From: Hydrangea macrophylla
Taxonomy: Eukaryota > Streptophyta > Magnoliopsida > Cornales > Hydrangeaceae
Length of the DNA stretch: 64,000 nt
NCBI GenBank assembly: GCA_033977485.1
Contig: CM066995.1
Location: 45,257,736-45,321,735, forward strand
Reading direction: 5' to 3'
Shown: one piece after another, positions 42,301 to 52,345 of the stretch
How the letters are laid out: each line of letters begins with the position of its first letter
Position numbering within the stretch: position 1 is the stretch's first letter
Position numbers and translations under genes: made by a program
The notes under the pieces: model-generated
Database searches by the model: none
Told to the model about the DNA's origin: nothing
What the model saw: only the letters and a program-made list of their open reading frames with translations

Positions 42301-45300
42301 GGGTAGATTCTATCTTGACAATTTATGTTCACAACCCTATGAATATGACATACCCAAGATACCCAAGTGTTGATCTTGTAAGACCTCACTGATTGGTAAG
42401 TCAAAGCAGTCATATCCATAGTCTGTGTCTATAATCGTCTCAAGATTGAGAACACGTACCTTATACAAGTTATAAGTTACTATCGACAGTTTTATATGTC
42501 AATAGAAATCTCATGGTCCGTCAATGCACTACAAGCACTAGCGTGTTAACTAAGAGACACACTCTAGTGATTGAGATTTACCACTCCATCCAATGGTAGT
42601 TAATAATGCTACAGTGTATACCTGATGAGATATCCAGTCTCATCATCCACTGTGACAAGTTCTAAGTATCAAGGAATAGTAATTCGTATCTCACTTGTAT
42701 GTATCTCATATATACACAAATTACCTACTATGATACTTAAGGATTATAAACAATCATATCATGATACATACACAATAAATTGTCTAAATGATATCCATAT
42801 AATTGCCAAACGTCTCATGCATAAAGACTGGGTTTGAGGGCACAATCCCAACACACTCCCCATTCATGAATTGTTCAAACTGGCTTGAAGTTTATGCTGT
42901 TGTTTACTTAAGCCTCAAGATCGTGTGTTTACTTGAGACATTCTATTGAGCCATTAGGTTGAAGTCTTATGAAAATATTAATAACTGTATGGAACCAATC
43001 TTTACTACTCATCAAGCTTGGGATGCTTTTTCTTTGCACTATGGATGGTGTATAGACGTTAAATAGGCGTAGAAAGTTGTTAGCATCATACAATTTGTTA
43101 GCTCATTAAACAGTTTCTAATTCAAAGATCGGCTTTTCAACAGACTGGAAAATACTAATAAACGTGCCATTATGCAGAGCTCAAAACTTTTTGTTGTGTA
43201 TCATGAAAAGATTTTTCTCAACACTAGCGTCCCAATTCATGCGCGCGATTCTTCTATTTTCCTGTAACAAAGCAGTCCATTACATACTAATATGTGAAAT
43301 ATTGGTCAAGTTGGTACTTTGCTTTTCCAGTAATGGTGAACGTTCACAGACGCGGAGCTTGAGTATAGTGGTGGATTGCACATGTAATCAATCATCACAG
43401 TGAGAAATATTTGTGGTTATAGTGGTGGACTTATAAGTGGTGTCTTTATATAACAACATGATTATAATATCTGGCACTGCGTCGATACTTACAAACCAAT
43501 GTACCTAATGGAAAGATTATGAATTGTGACAAAGTTCCTGTTCTCATTCTAGTGTACTTTTTTCAAATTCATTCTGTTATTCATGTCCAGAATGGAAATT
43601 AGTTCGCCATATAATGCTTAATTTGATGACTATGGTTCGACCTTCTCCTATGCCAGTTGGGGCTTTAGGTTCAAATCAGCGGTTGGACCCACACAGACCC
43701 TTCTCTATGAGAGGCAACATATAAATAACTTTTTGGGTTTTGTTTGGTTTTACTTGATCAATTATAGGGTATAAAATGTTAGGGCTCCGGATCATTTGAA
43801 ACTGATTGTGGTCAGGGGCGGATGTAGAAATTACAAGTTAGGGGGGTAGCTGAGTGTACGGGGGTTTGGGGTCAGCGCCCTAGAGGCAAATTTTTTTGGT
43901 GGTCAATTTATACATATTTTTTGTGCAGATGATAAAAGATAATGCTATAAATATAAATTCAAAAACTCAAGAAATCTTCTCCCATTTATGATACATACAT
44001 AAAAGTTACAACAATTTGGGATCTATTCCTATCCAATACAAAGTTGTAACTAACAAATGGCACCTAAAAATTACTACCAGATGCCACATTTTTATTATCA
44101 AATGGAACATAAGAAAAGTTAATACTAATTGGCACTTAAGGTACAACAAAATGACACCTTATTACTTCTTATTGAGACCAAGAAATTGAGTGTATTGTAG
44201 AACTTTTCAAAACTCCAAAACTAAGAAGATAGGGAGTTTCTAAATTTTAGGGGAGGTTTAAGTGTAAAAATATAAGCTTTTTAGCATATATATGAAAATT
44301 TTCTAAAATCAAGGGGGGCTTGTCCCTCAATACATCCGCCCCTGGTTGTGGTATATTTCACATGAAAACATGCAGCATCTTTTAATGGAATTGATATGTT
44401 TCTAATTCCTCCATTTAACCAAAACTTAAGGTTTTATCAGTGTGGCATTGATTGTTCTTGGTGCATTTATTGCTGGAGCTCGGGACTTGGCTTTTGAATC
44501 TTATGGCTACGCTGTTGTTTTCATGTCCAACATCACTACGGCGATATATCTTGCAACCATATCCCGTATTGGTAGTGCTTCCATTTCACTAATACCTCTC
44601 CTTTCAGCTGCTTGATGCCTTTCTTTTCGCTTCCCTGATATTCTAATTTCTCTCAGGAAAATCTAGTGGCCTCAATAGCTTTGGTCTTATGTGGTGCAAT
44701 GGTATGTAACCAAACAATGTTCTATGGGTTTTGCTATCCTTTTTTTGCCGAGTTTCTTTAAATGTGTCACGTTAAAATTCTTTAATTACTAGTTAATATG
44801 ATTTTACTTTCTGATGTAGGAATAATGTGTGGACCACTTTTGTTGTTTTGGACGTTCATTCGAGGTGACTTGGAGATGACAATGAATTTTCCATATTTGT
44901 TTTCACCTGGTTTTCTGGTAATTTTTGTTTATTAACAGAAGTTCCTCAATATTTAATTTTTAAGTCAAAAATTATTCTGTGCTTGCTTGCAAACTTTAGT
45001 TGGATACTCTGTTGTCAAATCATGAATAGATTCATAATCGGTTTGCTACAACTATGATTCATGAATCAAATCAAATCGTGTATGGTAAGATTCACTTTAT
45101 CTAGAAAGTGAATAGCAATGTTAATGTTTATACTGAATACATATAGAAACAGACGTACAACGCTTAAAAATGAACAAAACAACAATTTAACTCAAGTTTC
45201 ATGCAATAACACGGCTCTTTAGTTTTCGTCCAACCGACTATGAACATGTTCACTCTTTTTCTATTACTATGAATTCTAATATTTTCCGTGCCCAAATTAC

Positions 45301-46931
45301 TGGAAGTTGGCATATCATTAGTACACTATTCGATACATTAATTTGTTTATATTGTCGTTTCATTATGCTTTGCTCACAATAACATCCCGAGTGCTTGGTT
45401 AAAGTTGTTCGTTTTATTGATTCATTTGTTAATCTTATATGTGCAGGCGGTGTTGCTTCTATCCTGCATACTTGCTTTCTTCTTGAATTACTGTATATTC
45501 CTTAATACAACTCTCAATTCAGCACTAACACAAACAATTTGTGGCAATTTGAAGGTTTGTTCACCATTGTCTTTTTGTACATCCATGCACAATGTTTACA
45601 AATGTGAGGAAAAATTGGACTGTTCCGGTATTATCATGTGCTAGGGTATTTAACTAATTAGTTCATTTCAAGTCTTAAGTTGTAAACCCCATTGAAAAAG
45701 CTAGAAATTTTTGACCTAGATTTAGTTTCTCAAAAACTTGTATTTATTTAAGGCAGGGTTCAAAATATCAGCTGATACAGAGCCGTATCGGCCGAGTCGC
45801 ATCTTTATCGAGGGGCACTGCACTGATATATACCCCCATAATTGTATGTAGTATTCTCACACACTAGATCGACAGCGTGTGCATTTGTATGTATGTGATG
45901 TAATAATTGGTAGGTGATGTGTTGTGGTTATCTATTGGACCTATTTTGTTATTCTTATTATTTTCTAATTTTCTTTATTTTTTCAAAAAAATTTGAATCT
46001 TAAATCTAGCATATCATTGCATATCGCCCGATTCCAGGCCGTGATGCCGCGACTGATTCGTCTCGGAGGCCTCTACAATGGGGTCCGTGACCGTGACTTT
46101 GAACCATGATATAAGGAGACCACTTTGTATGCTACCTCTGTATTTGGCTGATTAGTCTATTGATTTATCTGGATCTCATGCTACTATGACCCAGGCACTG
46201 GTGCTGGAGTCCGGAGTCCTACAAACAAATTTTTCTGACACAACTACCTTAAATAAGAGGAACACAAAATGGGAGAGGAACAGAGCAAGTACATTGCAAC
46301 TGTGTTCATGCATTTTAGGGGTGTGATAAATGGATGATAAGAAGCGAATGACTTGGAAGTAGCAACCTTGCTGCTCTTCTTTTTTTTTTTTTTTTGTGAA
46401 TAATTGAATAAATTTAGAAAAAAGGTACAAAATCTTAATGTTTGAGAATATGTTAGAAAAATTGTGTAGTGTTTGTGAAGTTAGTACGAAATTTGGAATG
46501 AGTTGGCTAATTTCCTGTGATAACTCACATTGTGTACTACATTAACTCGGGGTCAGAGTCTGCATATGTAATGCAATGTTCATTATTCGTAAAAGCTTTC
46601 GTTATTATATTGTCCATGTTCATATTTCATGTCCAATTACTCCGCTTCAAACCCCTTTTCATACTTATTTTATATTCATCGATGTGCTATTGTAGGATCT
46701 TTTCACCATTGGACTTGGCTGGATAATCTTCGGTGGGCTTCCATTCGATCTTGTGAGTATAAATTATACTCTTGCGAACCTCTAACTTTTTTGTCTTTTT
46801 CGTTTCTGCTTTTGAATGTTGTGCTTAAGAAATAACCTGATGGGTTTTGCTTGCAGTTGAATGTACTTGGGCAATTTCTTGGGTTCCTTGGCTCGGGTTT
46901 GTATGCATACTATAAGCTCATAGGGAAGTAA
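30314..46931 (+). CDS. UGNT1: Nucleotide-sugar transporter, UGNT1/SLC35D-like, ten exons, 340 aa
   Basis: Coding exons: 30314-30449, 33045-33121, 40072-40233, 40343-40476, 44441-44571, 44657-44701, 44820-44917, 45447-45554, 46696-46752 and 46857-46931. All introns are GT-AG, phases join, and the 1,023 nt give 340 residues with no stop. The product is a multi-pass drug/metabolite-transporter-fold protein that exchanges a cytosolic nucleotide sugar for lumenal nucleotide monophosphate in Golgi/ER membranes. Landmarks: FNKAAL (exon 2), GVNVPMYTTLRRTTV (exon 4), GAFIAGARDL (exon 5), TLNSALTQTICGNLKD (exons 8-9), GLYAYYKLIG (end). The GALNK motif of GDP-mannose transporters is absent. The N-terminus (PPKGEEKFFKGSAMTKRGAY) and overall pattern fit plant UGNT1, a UDP-GlcNAc transporter. 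Family is secure; substrate and orthology are inferred. Length is normal; introns 2 and 4 are inflated by transposons. Confidence 0.88.
30450..33044 (+). other. Intron 1 of the transporter gene
   Basis: 2,595 bp. It holds an (AT)n/TATATA stretch near 30467, a poly-T tract (30722-30745) and otherwise unremarkable AT-rich DNA. The part around 31975-32040 (GTGTCATGTATGACATG, GTCCGTGCTTCCTAG) resembles a dispersed repeat also seen in intron 2. Confidence 0.7.
33975..34219. repeat. Imperfect tandem duplication in intron 2
   Basis: About 115-130 bp repeated twice. Both copies begin GGGGAATGATTCAAGGA and share GTTTTAGGCATGTCACTTGA through to CGCAGTTTAGGA; the second has about 15 extra bases in the middle. 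Confidence 0.85.
35028..35057. repeat. Perfect 30-bp palindrome in intron 2
   Basis: Centred on GGTACC (35040-35045), with arms ATTTTTCCCCAT and ATGGGGAAAAAT. Every one of the 15 base pairs matches. Confidence 0.9.
37807..38102 (-). mobile_element. TRIM (terminal-repeat retrotransposon in miniature), 296 bp
   Basis: Two short LTRs, 37807-37880 (74 bp) and 38030-38102 (73 bp), begin TGTTAAGTTACCAACTACTC on the plus strand and end CGCTTCAACA or CAAGCGTCAACA. The interior has, on the minus strand, a primer site TGGTATCAAAGCC next to the right LTR (complementary to initiator tRNA-Met) and a purine tract TAAGGGAGGG next to the left LTR. Flanking 5-mers ATAAA and ACAAA differ at one base. There is no coding sequence. 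It lies in intron 2. Confidence 0.85.
40864..40990. repeat. (CTT)n/(CT)n low-complexity block
   Basis: TTC-type triplets interrupted by CGCAG or CGTAG, then CT dinucleotides. A 75-codon reading frame through it is low complexity and is not called. Confidence 0.85.
41336..41372. repeat. (CCCCGC)n minisatellite
   Basis: Several CCCCGC units followed by CTTCCG units, in an otherwise AT-rich intron. Confidence 0.8.
41455..42853 (-). mobile_element. Solo copia-type LTR in intron 4 (left boundary uncertain)
   Basis: The minus strand starts TGTTGGGATTGTGCCCTCAA at 42853, a start seen in plant copia LTRs, and ends near TTTCCGCTGATACTGTTG around 41480. A minus TATA-like CCATAAATAGAG (41806-41797) lies about 35 bp downstream of a palindrome array (41840-41947). 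No primer site, polypurine tract or second LTR is present. A matching target duplication was not found, so the left edge may be truncated. Confidence 0.65.
41840..41947. repeat. Palindrome array, class TTCGATCGATCGAA, in the intronic copia LTR
   Basis: Five or six copies of TTCGATCGATCGAA, some decayed (TTCAATCGATCGAA, TTCGATCGATCAAA). It includes CGATCGAACCTTCGATCGAT, shared with the unrelated element 2 LTR. On the minus strand it is upstream of the TATA-like site. Confidence 0.88.
43813..44344. mobile_element. hAT-type MITE, 532 bp, in intron 4
   Basis: Terminal inverted repeats CAGGGGCGGATGTAG and (reverse complement of the right end) CAGGGGCGGATGTAT, with flanking 8-bp copies ATTGTGGT (43805-43812) and GTTGTGGT (44345-44352) differing at one base. 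The 8-bp duplication and CAGGGGCGGA end are hAT hallmarks. It carries no transposase. Confidence 0.88.
45748..46112. mobile_element. Possible small inverted-repeat element in intron 8
   Basis: GGGTTCAAAATATCAGC-type sequence at the left and GTGACTTTGAACCATGATAT at the right are roughly inverted, enclosing GC-rich sequence unlike the flanking intron. The ends and target copy are not clear. Confidence 0.35.
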
Positions 46932-48315
46932 AACTACTTAAGCTGTCGTAAGCTAACTTCTGCTAATTGGAGGTACATAATTCTATTCCACAAATTTTGA
47001 TTCCATTATAATGGGGCTGTTAAAAGATAGTATACGGTGTCAAGAAAACAATATTTTCTCAAGTTAGCAATTTTGCAAGGAAAATGCGAATTTGAGGCAT
47101 TATAGGCACCCCTCGTGAACCATGTGATGAACTAACTAGCCTCTCTTGGTGTTTCATATTGTAAATGATCATGATGTGTAACCAAAACATGTGTGCATTT
47201 GGCTACAAAATTTAAGCAATTCTACTCCATGCCAATACCTTTAATTGGCTATATTTTCAGATCAAACAAGCCCACTGGCTGCTTTTGGTTATGAGACTTT
47301 AGCTTCATATCTTTGCAATCTCACAGTCTTCACTTATGAATGGGTTTTGAAGTCCATTAAGTTGGCATTAACTTGATAATAAATGGATATGGATCAACCT
47401 GTTCAACCCCTTCTACTTTCCATTAAAAACTCCAGTGGAATGTAAGCATATTGAATTGGAACTTGGGCTTTGTTTGGTTCATTGATTTTCTGTGAGAAAG
47501 GAAAATCAATCAATTATACTTGTTCCCTTATTAAGTAAAATAAGAAGAAAAAGAAATTAGGGTGAGAAATAAATTTAAAAATTTAATGAGAATTTGCTAT
47601 TCGCACTCCATGTATGAACCAGCGCACTCTGTGGAATGCATTGATTGTACGGTATTGCATGATGTGTCAGTAGTATTGTGGAGTGCATTAGTTCAATTTT
47701 GGAGTGGGAATAACAATTCCCATTTTAATTTGTGAGTTCCTTTCCCTCCTCTTTTCTTGAGTTTATGTTTTATTTAAAAAAAAATCAATTTTATTGCTAC
47801 TTAACAGTAGGTAAACACAATGAAATAGATTTCTAGGTAAACATAAGAAAATACTATTCGTTCTAGTTTTTTTTTGTTTTTTTTTTTCCTCTTTATTTAT
47901 TTATTTATTTTTTCCTTTCCTCTCCTATTCCTTTCTCTAAAGACTCAAACCAAACAAAGTGTATAGGTCATCAATATTTAGAAACCGGTAAACAGGCTTA
48001 AACATTTTACAAAAAGTTCAATTATATGCTGATCTGGTTACGAGGGCGACATGCATAATTCCAGTAACTTAATAAGGGCTTGCATGGTAATGTTGCAATT
48101 TTTAGTTTTCAATTTTTATTGTCATTATTTGAGTGATTCCCTCTCATATTAGAGTCAATCATGAATATGAAAAATCAAAAACCGCAACATTATTAGTTAC
48201 ACTAACTCTAATGAGGTATGGGCGTAATATCAATTAGCTCAATTAATTTGACAGTTTTATTGACCTCCCTTGTGGTTTATAATTTTGTTACTAGCCCTGG
48301 TTCTTAAATGACTAA
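46932..48315. other. 3' flank of the transporter gene
   Basis: The presumed 3' UTR followed by intergenic DNA. A candidate MITE at about 47465-47962 has inverted ends (GGGCTTTGTTTGGTT and CAAACCAAACAAAG), but no target duplication was identified. No gene was seen. Confidence 0.5.
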
Positions 48316-48785
48316 CATTGCGTTTGGATTGAGAGAACCGGAGGGAAGGGAAGAGAAAGAGAACCACTTTCTCTCCAGTTCTCTCGTTTGAGTTGTTAAT
48401 TTGGGAGAGAAAATAACGTTAACGGAGAGAACGTGAAGAGTAAAAGAACCCAATTTTCGTTCTCTCCAAATTGGAGAGACTGAGGAGAAAAGAGAAGAGA
48501 ACTATAATAAAATTTTTATAAAATGACCAATATATCTTGAATATTTATTCTTATTCCAACATACCCTTGGCATTTATAGAGGGTAAAAGAATAAAATGAT
48601 TTTAAAAACTTTATCTTCTCTTCTCTTATGAATGCTAAACAAACAAGATAATCTTATATTTCGCTCTTCTCTTATCTCTATCCAAACAAGAATGCTTTCT
48701 CTCAATTTCTCTTCTGTTCTTCTTTTCTCTTCTCTTAATGAGGTTCTCTTTTCTTCTCTCTGATTCTCTCAATCCAAATGGAGTG
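48316..48785. mobile_element. PIF/Harbinger-type MITE, 470 bp
   Basis: Left end CATTGCGTTTGGATTGAGAG, right end (reverse complement) CACTCCATTTGGATTGAGAG, flanked by TAA on both sides (48313-48315 and 48786-48788). The TAA/TWA duplication and this end sequence fit PIF/Harbinger MITEs. The interior is purine/pyrimidine rich without ORFs. Confidence 0.8.
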
Positions 48786-48829
48786 TAATGAAAATCTAAC
48801 AAAATGTGATGACATTAATGATATTTTTT

Positions 48830-50890
48830 AAAGGGGCATTTACCAAAAAGGACCTCAGAACACCATTTATTAAGCTAAAGTACAAATTAGAGATTGACTT
48901 AACAAAAAGGACAAAAAATTGACAGTTGGTGCTCGCACGGTATAAGTGCGCGCACCATAGAATCTTCAATCAACAACCACCATCACCACCCCACGAGCAG
49001 TGTACCGTATTATTTCTAATTTTGAAAAATATTTTTAAACTTTAAACATCCATAACTTTTGATCTATAACTCCATTTTTTGCAAATTTTATACCGTTAGA
49101 ATCGTGTCGATGAGTACAAAACTAGTACCATTGTTGATATGTTTTGGGGAATTTTTTTTCTTCATGTTTTTATATACATGAATAATAAGTGAAATTTCAC
49201 TTGATATACATAAAATATTAAGTGAAATTTCACTCAATCCTAGAGCTTTTAAAAGCTCTCTCAAAAAAGCCCTAAGCTCAATTTTTGTAAAGCTCATAAA
49301 CTAGTTACCAAATGAATTAACATGAAATTGTGCTTTAAAAAAGAAGAAGCACCAAAATGGGGGCCAAACTAAGCTTTAATGTTCATGTACGAGTTAAGTG
49401 AAATTTCACTAAATATTCATGTAGGTATGGTGATTTGTTTTTTTTTTTTTTTTTTTTATTTTAAACAATGCATATTTTGTTAAAATAAGCAAATTTCATA
49501 ATCAATTATAAAACACAATTTTTCAACCAAAACAGATGCAGGAATTCTTGTTAAAATTCGTCTTTTTTTTATTTTATTTTATTTTATTGTTGATATGTTT
49601 TGAGAAAAAAGATTTTCATGTTTTTACATACATAAATATTAAGTGAAATTTCACTTGATATACATAAAATATTAAGTGAAATTTCACTCAATTCTAGAGC
49701 TTTTAAAAACTCTCTCCAAAAAAGCCCTAAGTTCCATTTTTGCAAACCTCATAAACTAGTTACCAAATGAATTAACATGAAATTGTGTTTTAAAAAAGGA
49801 GAAGCACCAAAATGGGGCCAAACTAAGCCTTAATGAGGTAGCAATGACTTTATTGTTATTCGTCTTTTTTTAATTTTTTTTCTCAAAACATATAAATTTA
49901 GCATACATAAATATTAAGTGAAAATTCACTGAACCCGTACATGCCTTTTTCCTGAAAAACTTGAAGTTAAACTTAACATTCGTGTACTCGTTTAGTGAGA
50001 TTTCACTTAGTATGTCAAGTGAAATTTCACCAACTATCCCAAAAGTCGCTAGAAGTAACTATCTAGAGTTTAAGGTCTAATTTGATATTTACTTTGTTAA
50101 AAAGTCTCTCAAATGTCAATTTAAGTAAAATTTCATTTAATATTCATGTACAAGTTCAGTGAAATTTCACTTAATATTCATGCATGTAAAAACATGAATT
50201 TTTTTAATTTTTTTTTTCTCTTTCATATTAAACAATGCATATTTCGTTAAAAAAAAAAAATCAAATTTCACAAATTAATTATAAAACATAGTTTTTCGAC
50301 CCAAACAAATGCAAAATTCTTGTGAAATTTCACTAAAACTCTCATTAAAAACAAAGTGAACATTCGGTTTTTTTTCCTTACAACATATCAACTTGACATA
50401 TGTGAATATTACGTGAAAATTCAATAACCCATATACGAATATTATGTGAAAATTATATTAGGTTCGTCTGGAACATGCTATGTAAAAATAAGAGTTTTTT
50501 TCTTTTGCTCAAAAGGTATCAACAATGGTACTAGTTTTGTAGCTCTCGTCGACACGGTTCCAACGGTATAAAATTTGTAAAAAAACAGAGTTGTAGATCA
50601 AAAGTTATGGAGGTTTAAAGTTTAAAAAAAATATTTTCGAAATGAATATCATATGGTACAGCCTCTCACACGGTGTGAGTGACCGAAACCAAGCAAAAGC
50701 ACAAGAGGAGTTGGGGGTTGTGCATGAGATCTTCTATTTACGTGCGCTTATACCGTGTGAACACTGTATTAGATTCATTTTGTCATTTTTAAAAAATGGT
50801 CAAACCAATTAGAGTTTTAAATTTTTGAGAGTTATTTGAGGGATTTTCGATCAATTATCTATTTTTTTAAAGGTCAAAATTGCCTTTCAC
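48830..50890. mobile_element. Inverted-repeat element of about 2 kb packed with short palindromes
   Basis: Long inverted arms: about 48900-49142 and 50515-50800 match in reverse complement over several hundred bases (left TACCGTTAGAATCGTGTCGA, right TCGACACGGTTCCAACGGTA). The core repeats a unit twice (about 49131-49381 and 49587-49835) and holds about eleven copies of AAGTGAAATTTCACTT or variants. No transposase was seen. The exact ends and target copy were not resolved; the outer sequence (GGGGCATTTACCAAAAAGGA) hints at a Mutator-type end. Confidence 0.65.
49187..50335. repeat. Dispersed palindrome AAGTGAAATTTCACTT, about 11 copies
   Basis: Perfect or near-perfect 14-16-bp palindromes near 49190, 49221, 49397, 49639, 49673, 49917, 49997, 50019, 50125, 50158 and 50322. 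Most are followed by TTGATATAC, CAAT or TAATATTC. Confidence 0.85.
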
Positions 50891-51176
50891 ATGTTCTTAA
50901 ACTTCGTGTAACATCTTTAGTTTCCACTTATTTGCAATTGAATTAACGTTCTCAAAATAGTACACTCTAGTTAATGCTCCACTAAATGTTAGTTCAAGTG
51001 CAAACAAATATCAATTAAAGATAAATTACACGAAATTCAAGATTTAGTGGGGAAATTTTTAGATTGTAAAATTAACATGTGGTCAAAATTCTATTACATT
51101 TTCTAACACCATTCTGGAATTTGGACCAAGTATAACAAAGTTCTAAACCACAAGGGAGACCAATGGAATTTCGTTA

Positions 51177-51361
51177 GAGTAATACTTGGGGCACAACTAA
51201 AGTCACAACCTTTCTTGCACAATCTTTATTTTGTGTCTATCTCTCTCTTGTTAGGTCCTACAGTGCCAGTGACCCCACAATGCCCACTAGGAGAGAGATA
51301 GACACAAAATGGAGGTTGTGCAAAAAATGTTGTGGCTTTAGTTGTGCCCCAAGTATTACTC
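51177..51361. mobile_element. Mutator-type foldback MITE, 185 bp
   Basis: Nearly the whole element is an inverted repeat: GAGTAATACTTGGGGCACAA at the left and its reverse complement at the right, with GTGTCTATCTCTCTC inside. The 9-bp target duplication is perfect: ATTTCGTTA at 51168-51176 and 51362-51370. Confidence 0.92.
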
Positions 51362-51392
51362 ATTTCGTTAATGTAATGGGACTAGTGATATT

Positions 51393-51578
51393 GAGTAATA
51401 CTATGCTTCTTTAAAAAATATATTATTATTTTTTTTTCCAAAAATTGTTTCTTAACATATGTGGCAGTGGACTTATGAGGGACCATTTCAACTGATTAAA
51501 TCGACTGAACCCACTACCACATGTGTTGGAAAATACTTTTAAAAAAAAAAATTAAAATTGAGAAGCATAGCATTACTC
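51393..51578. mobile_element. Second Mutator-type foldback MITE, 186 bp
   Basis: Ends GAGTAATACTATGCTTCT and (reverse complement) GAGTAATGCTATGCTTCT. Flanking 9-mers AGTGATATT and AGAGATATT differ at one base. It shares the GAGTAAT end with the MITE 31 bp to its left but has a different interior. Confidence 0.85.
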
Positions 51579-51684
51579 AGAGATATTAACGGAGATCAAT
51601 GTAGTTTATCCTGTTTGACAGTGTTTGTCATTGTTTGCCTTCTCTTATGTTGACTTTCAGTTATTAATTTACGTATAAAATTAA

Positions 51685-51902
51685 GGGTAAACGACTAAAT
51701 GTCACCTACCTTCTTTGAGGTTTGACTCGATCACATTCCTCACCACCTCACGTTTAGGATATCATACTAGCTTTTCTTATCAGAGTTTGTCAAATAATGG
51801 GACTAACAGAAAATGTAAAGTTACTATTTTACCCTTAGTGCAACTACATCGTTTAAGTGCAATTAAAATGTTGCTTTTTTCCTCATCTCTCACTATTTGT
51901 TA
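51685..51902. mobile_element. Truncated relative of the Mutator-like element at 28.7 kb
   Basis: One terminal region only. It reads GGGTAAACGACTAAATGTCA then CTTTGAGGTTTGACTCGA and, further in, CAGAGTTTGTC and AGTTACTATTTTACCCTTA, matching 28685-28840 in order. No opposite terminus was found. Confidence 0.65.
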
Positions 51903-51912
51903 GCCCGAATAT

Positions 51913-51940
51913 GCATATATATATATATATATATATATAC
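51913..51940. repeat. (AT)n microsatellite
   Basis: About 14 AT dinucleotides. Confidence 0.9.
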
Positions 51941-52100
51941 TAGCTTGGCATCACGAGTTTTGAATGTGGAATTATTCTAGTATAATGCTAATAGTTATCA
52001 TTTAAATCGTAATCACAAACATATTCTTTATCTTATAAATAATTTATAATTTAGAAACATATTGTTTAGTCTCTTATTATGTAGTTTTTATATATTAAGT

Positions 52101-52200
52101 GCATCTAAATTAGGTAATTATGAAATCAATTCCTTAATTGGTGTATAATTGCATCTAAATTAGGTAGTTATGAAATCAATCCCTTAATTGGTGTATAATT
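52101..52200. repeat. 50-bp tandem duplication
   Basis: Two adjacent 50-bp copies starting GCATCTAAATTAGGTA and ending TTGGTGTATAATT; they differ at two positions. Confidence 0.9.
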
Positions 52201-52345
52201 CAAGAATTAGTCCTTTCTCCTAATATTTGTTTTTTTTTATTACCTTTATACCCTTTATCTGTTTTAAATAGAAATTAATTTGAATTTGTGTTATTTTTAG
52301 TCATTATGTATTATAATAGAAGTGGAAGAGCTATGAGATCATGGC

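Larger units (their letters stand above)
40477..44440 (+). other. Intron 4 of the transporter gene, 3,964 bp
   Basis: Holds a CTT/CT-rich low-complexity block (40864-40990), a CCCCGC minisatellite (41336-41372), a solo copia LTR (about 41455-42853) and a hAT MITE (43813-44344). No other coding sequence was found. Confidence 0.75.
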
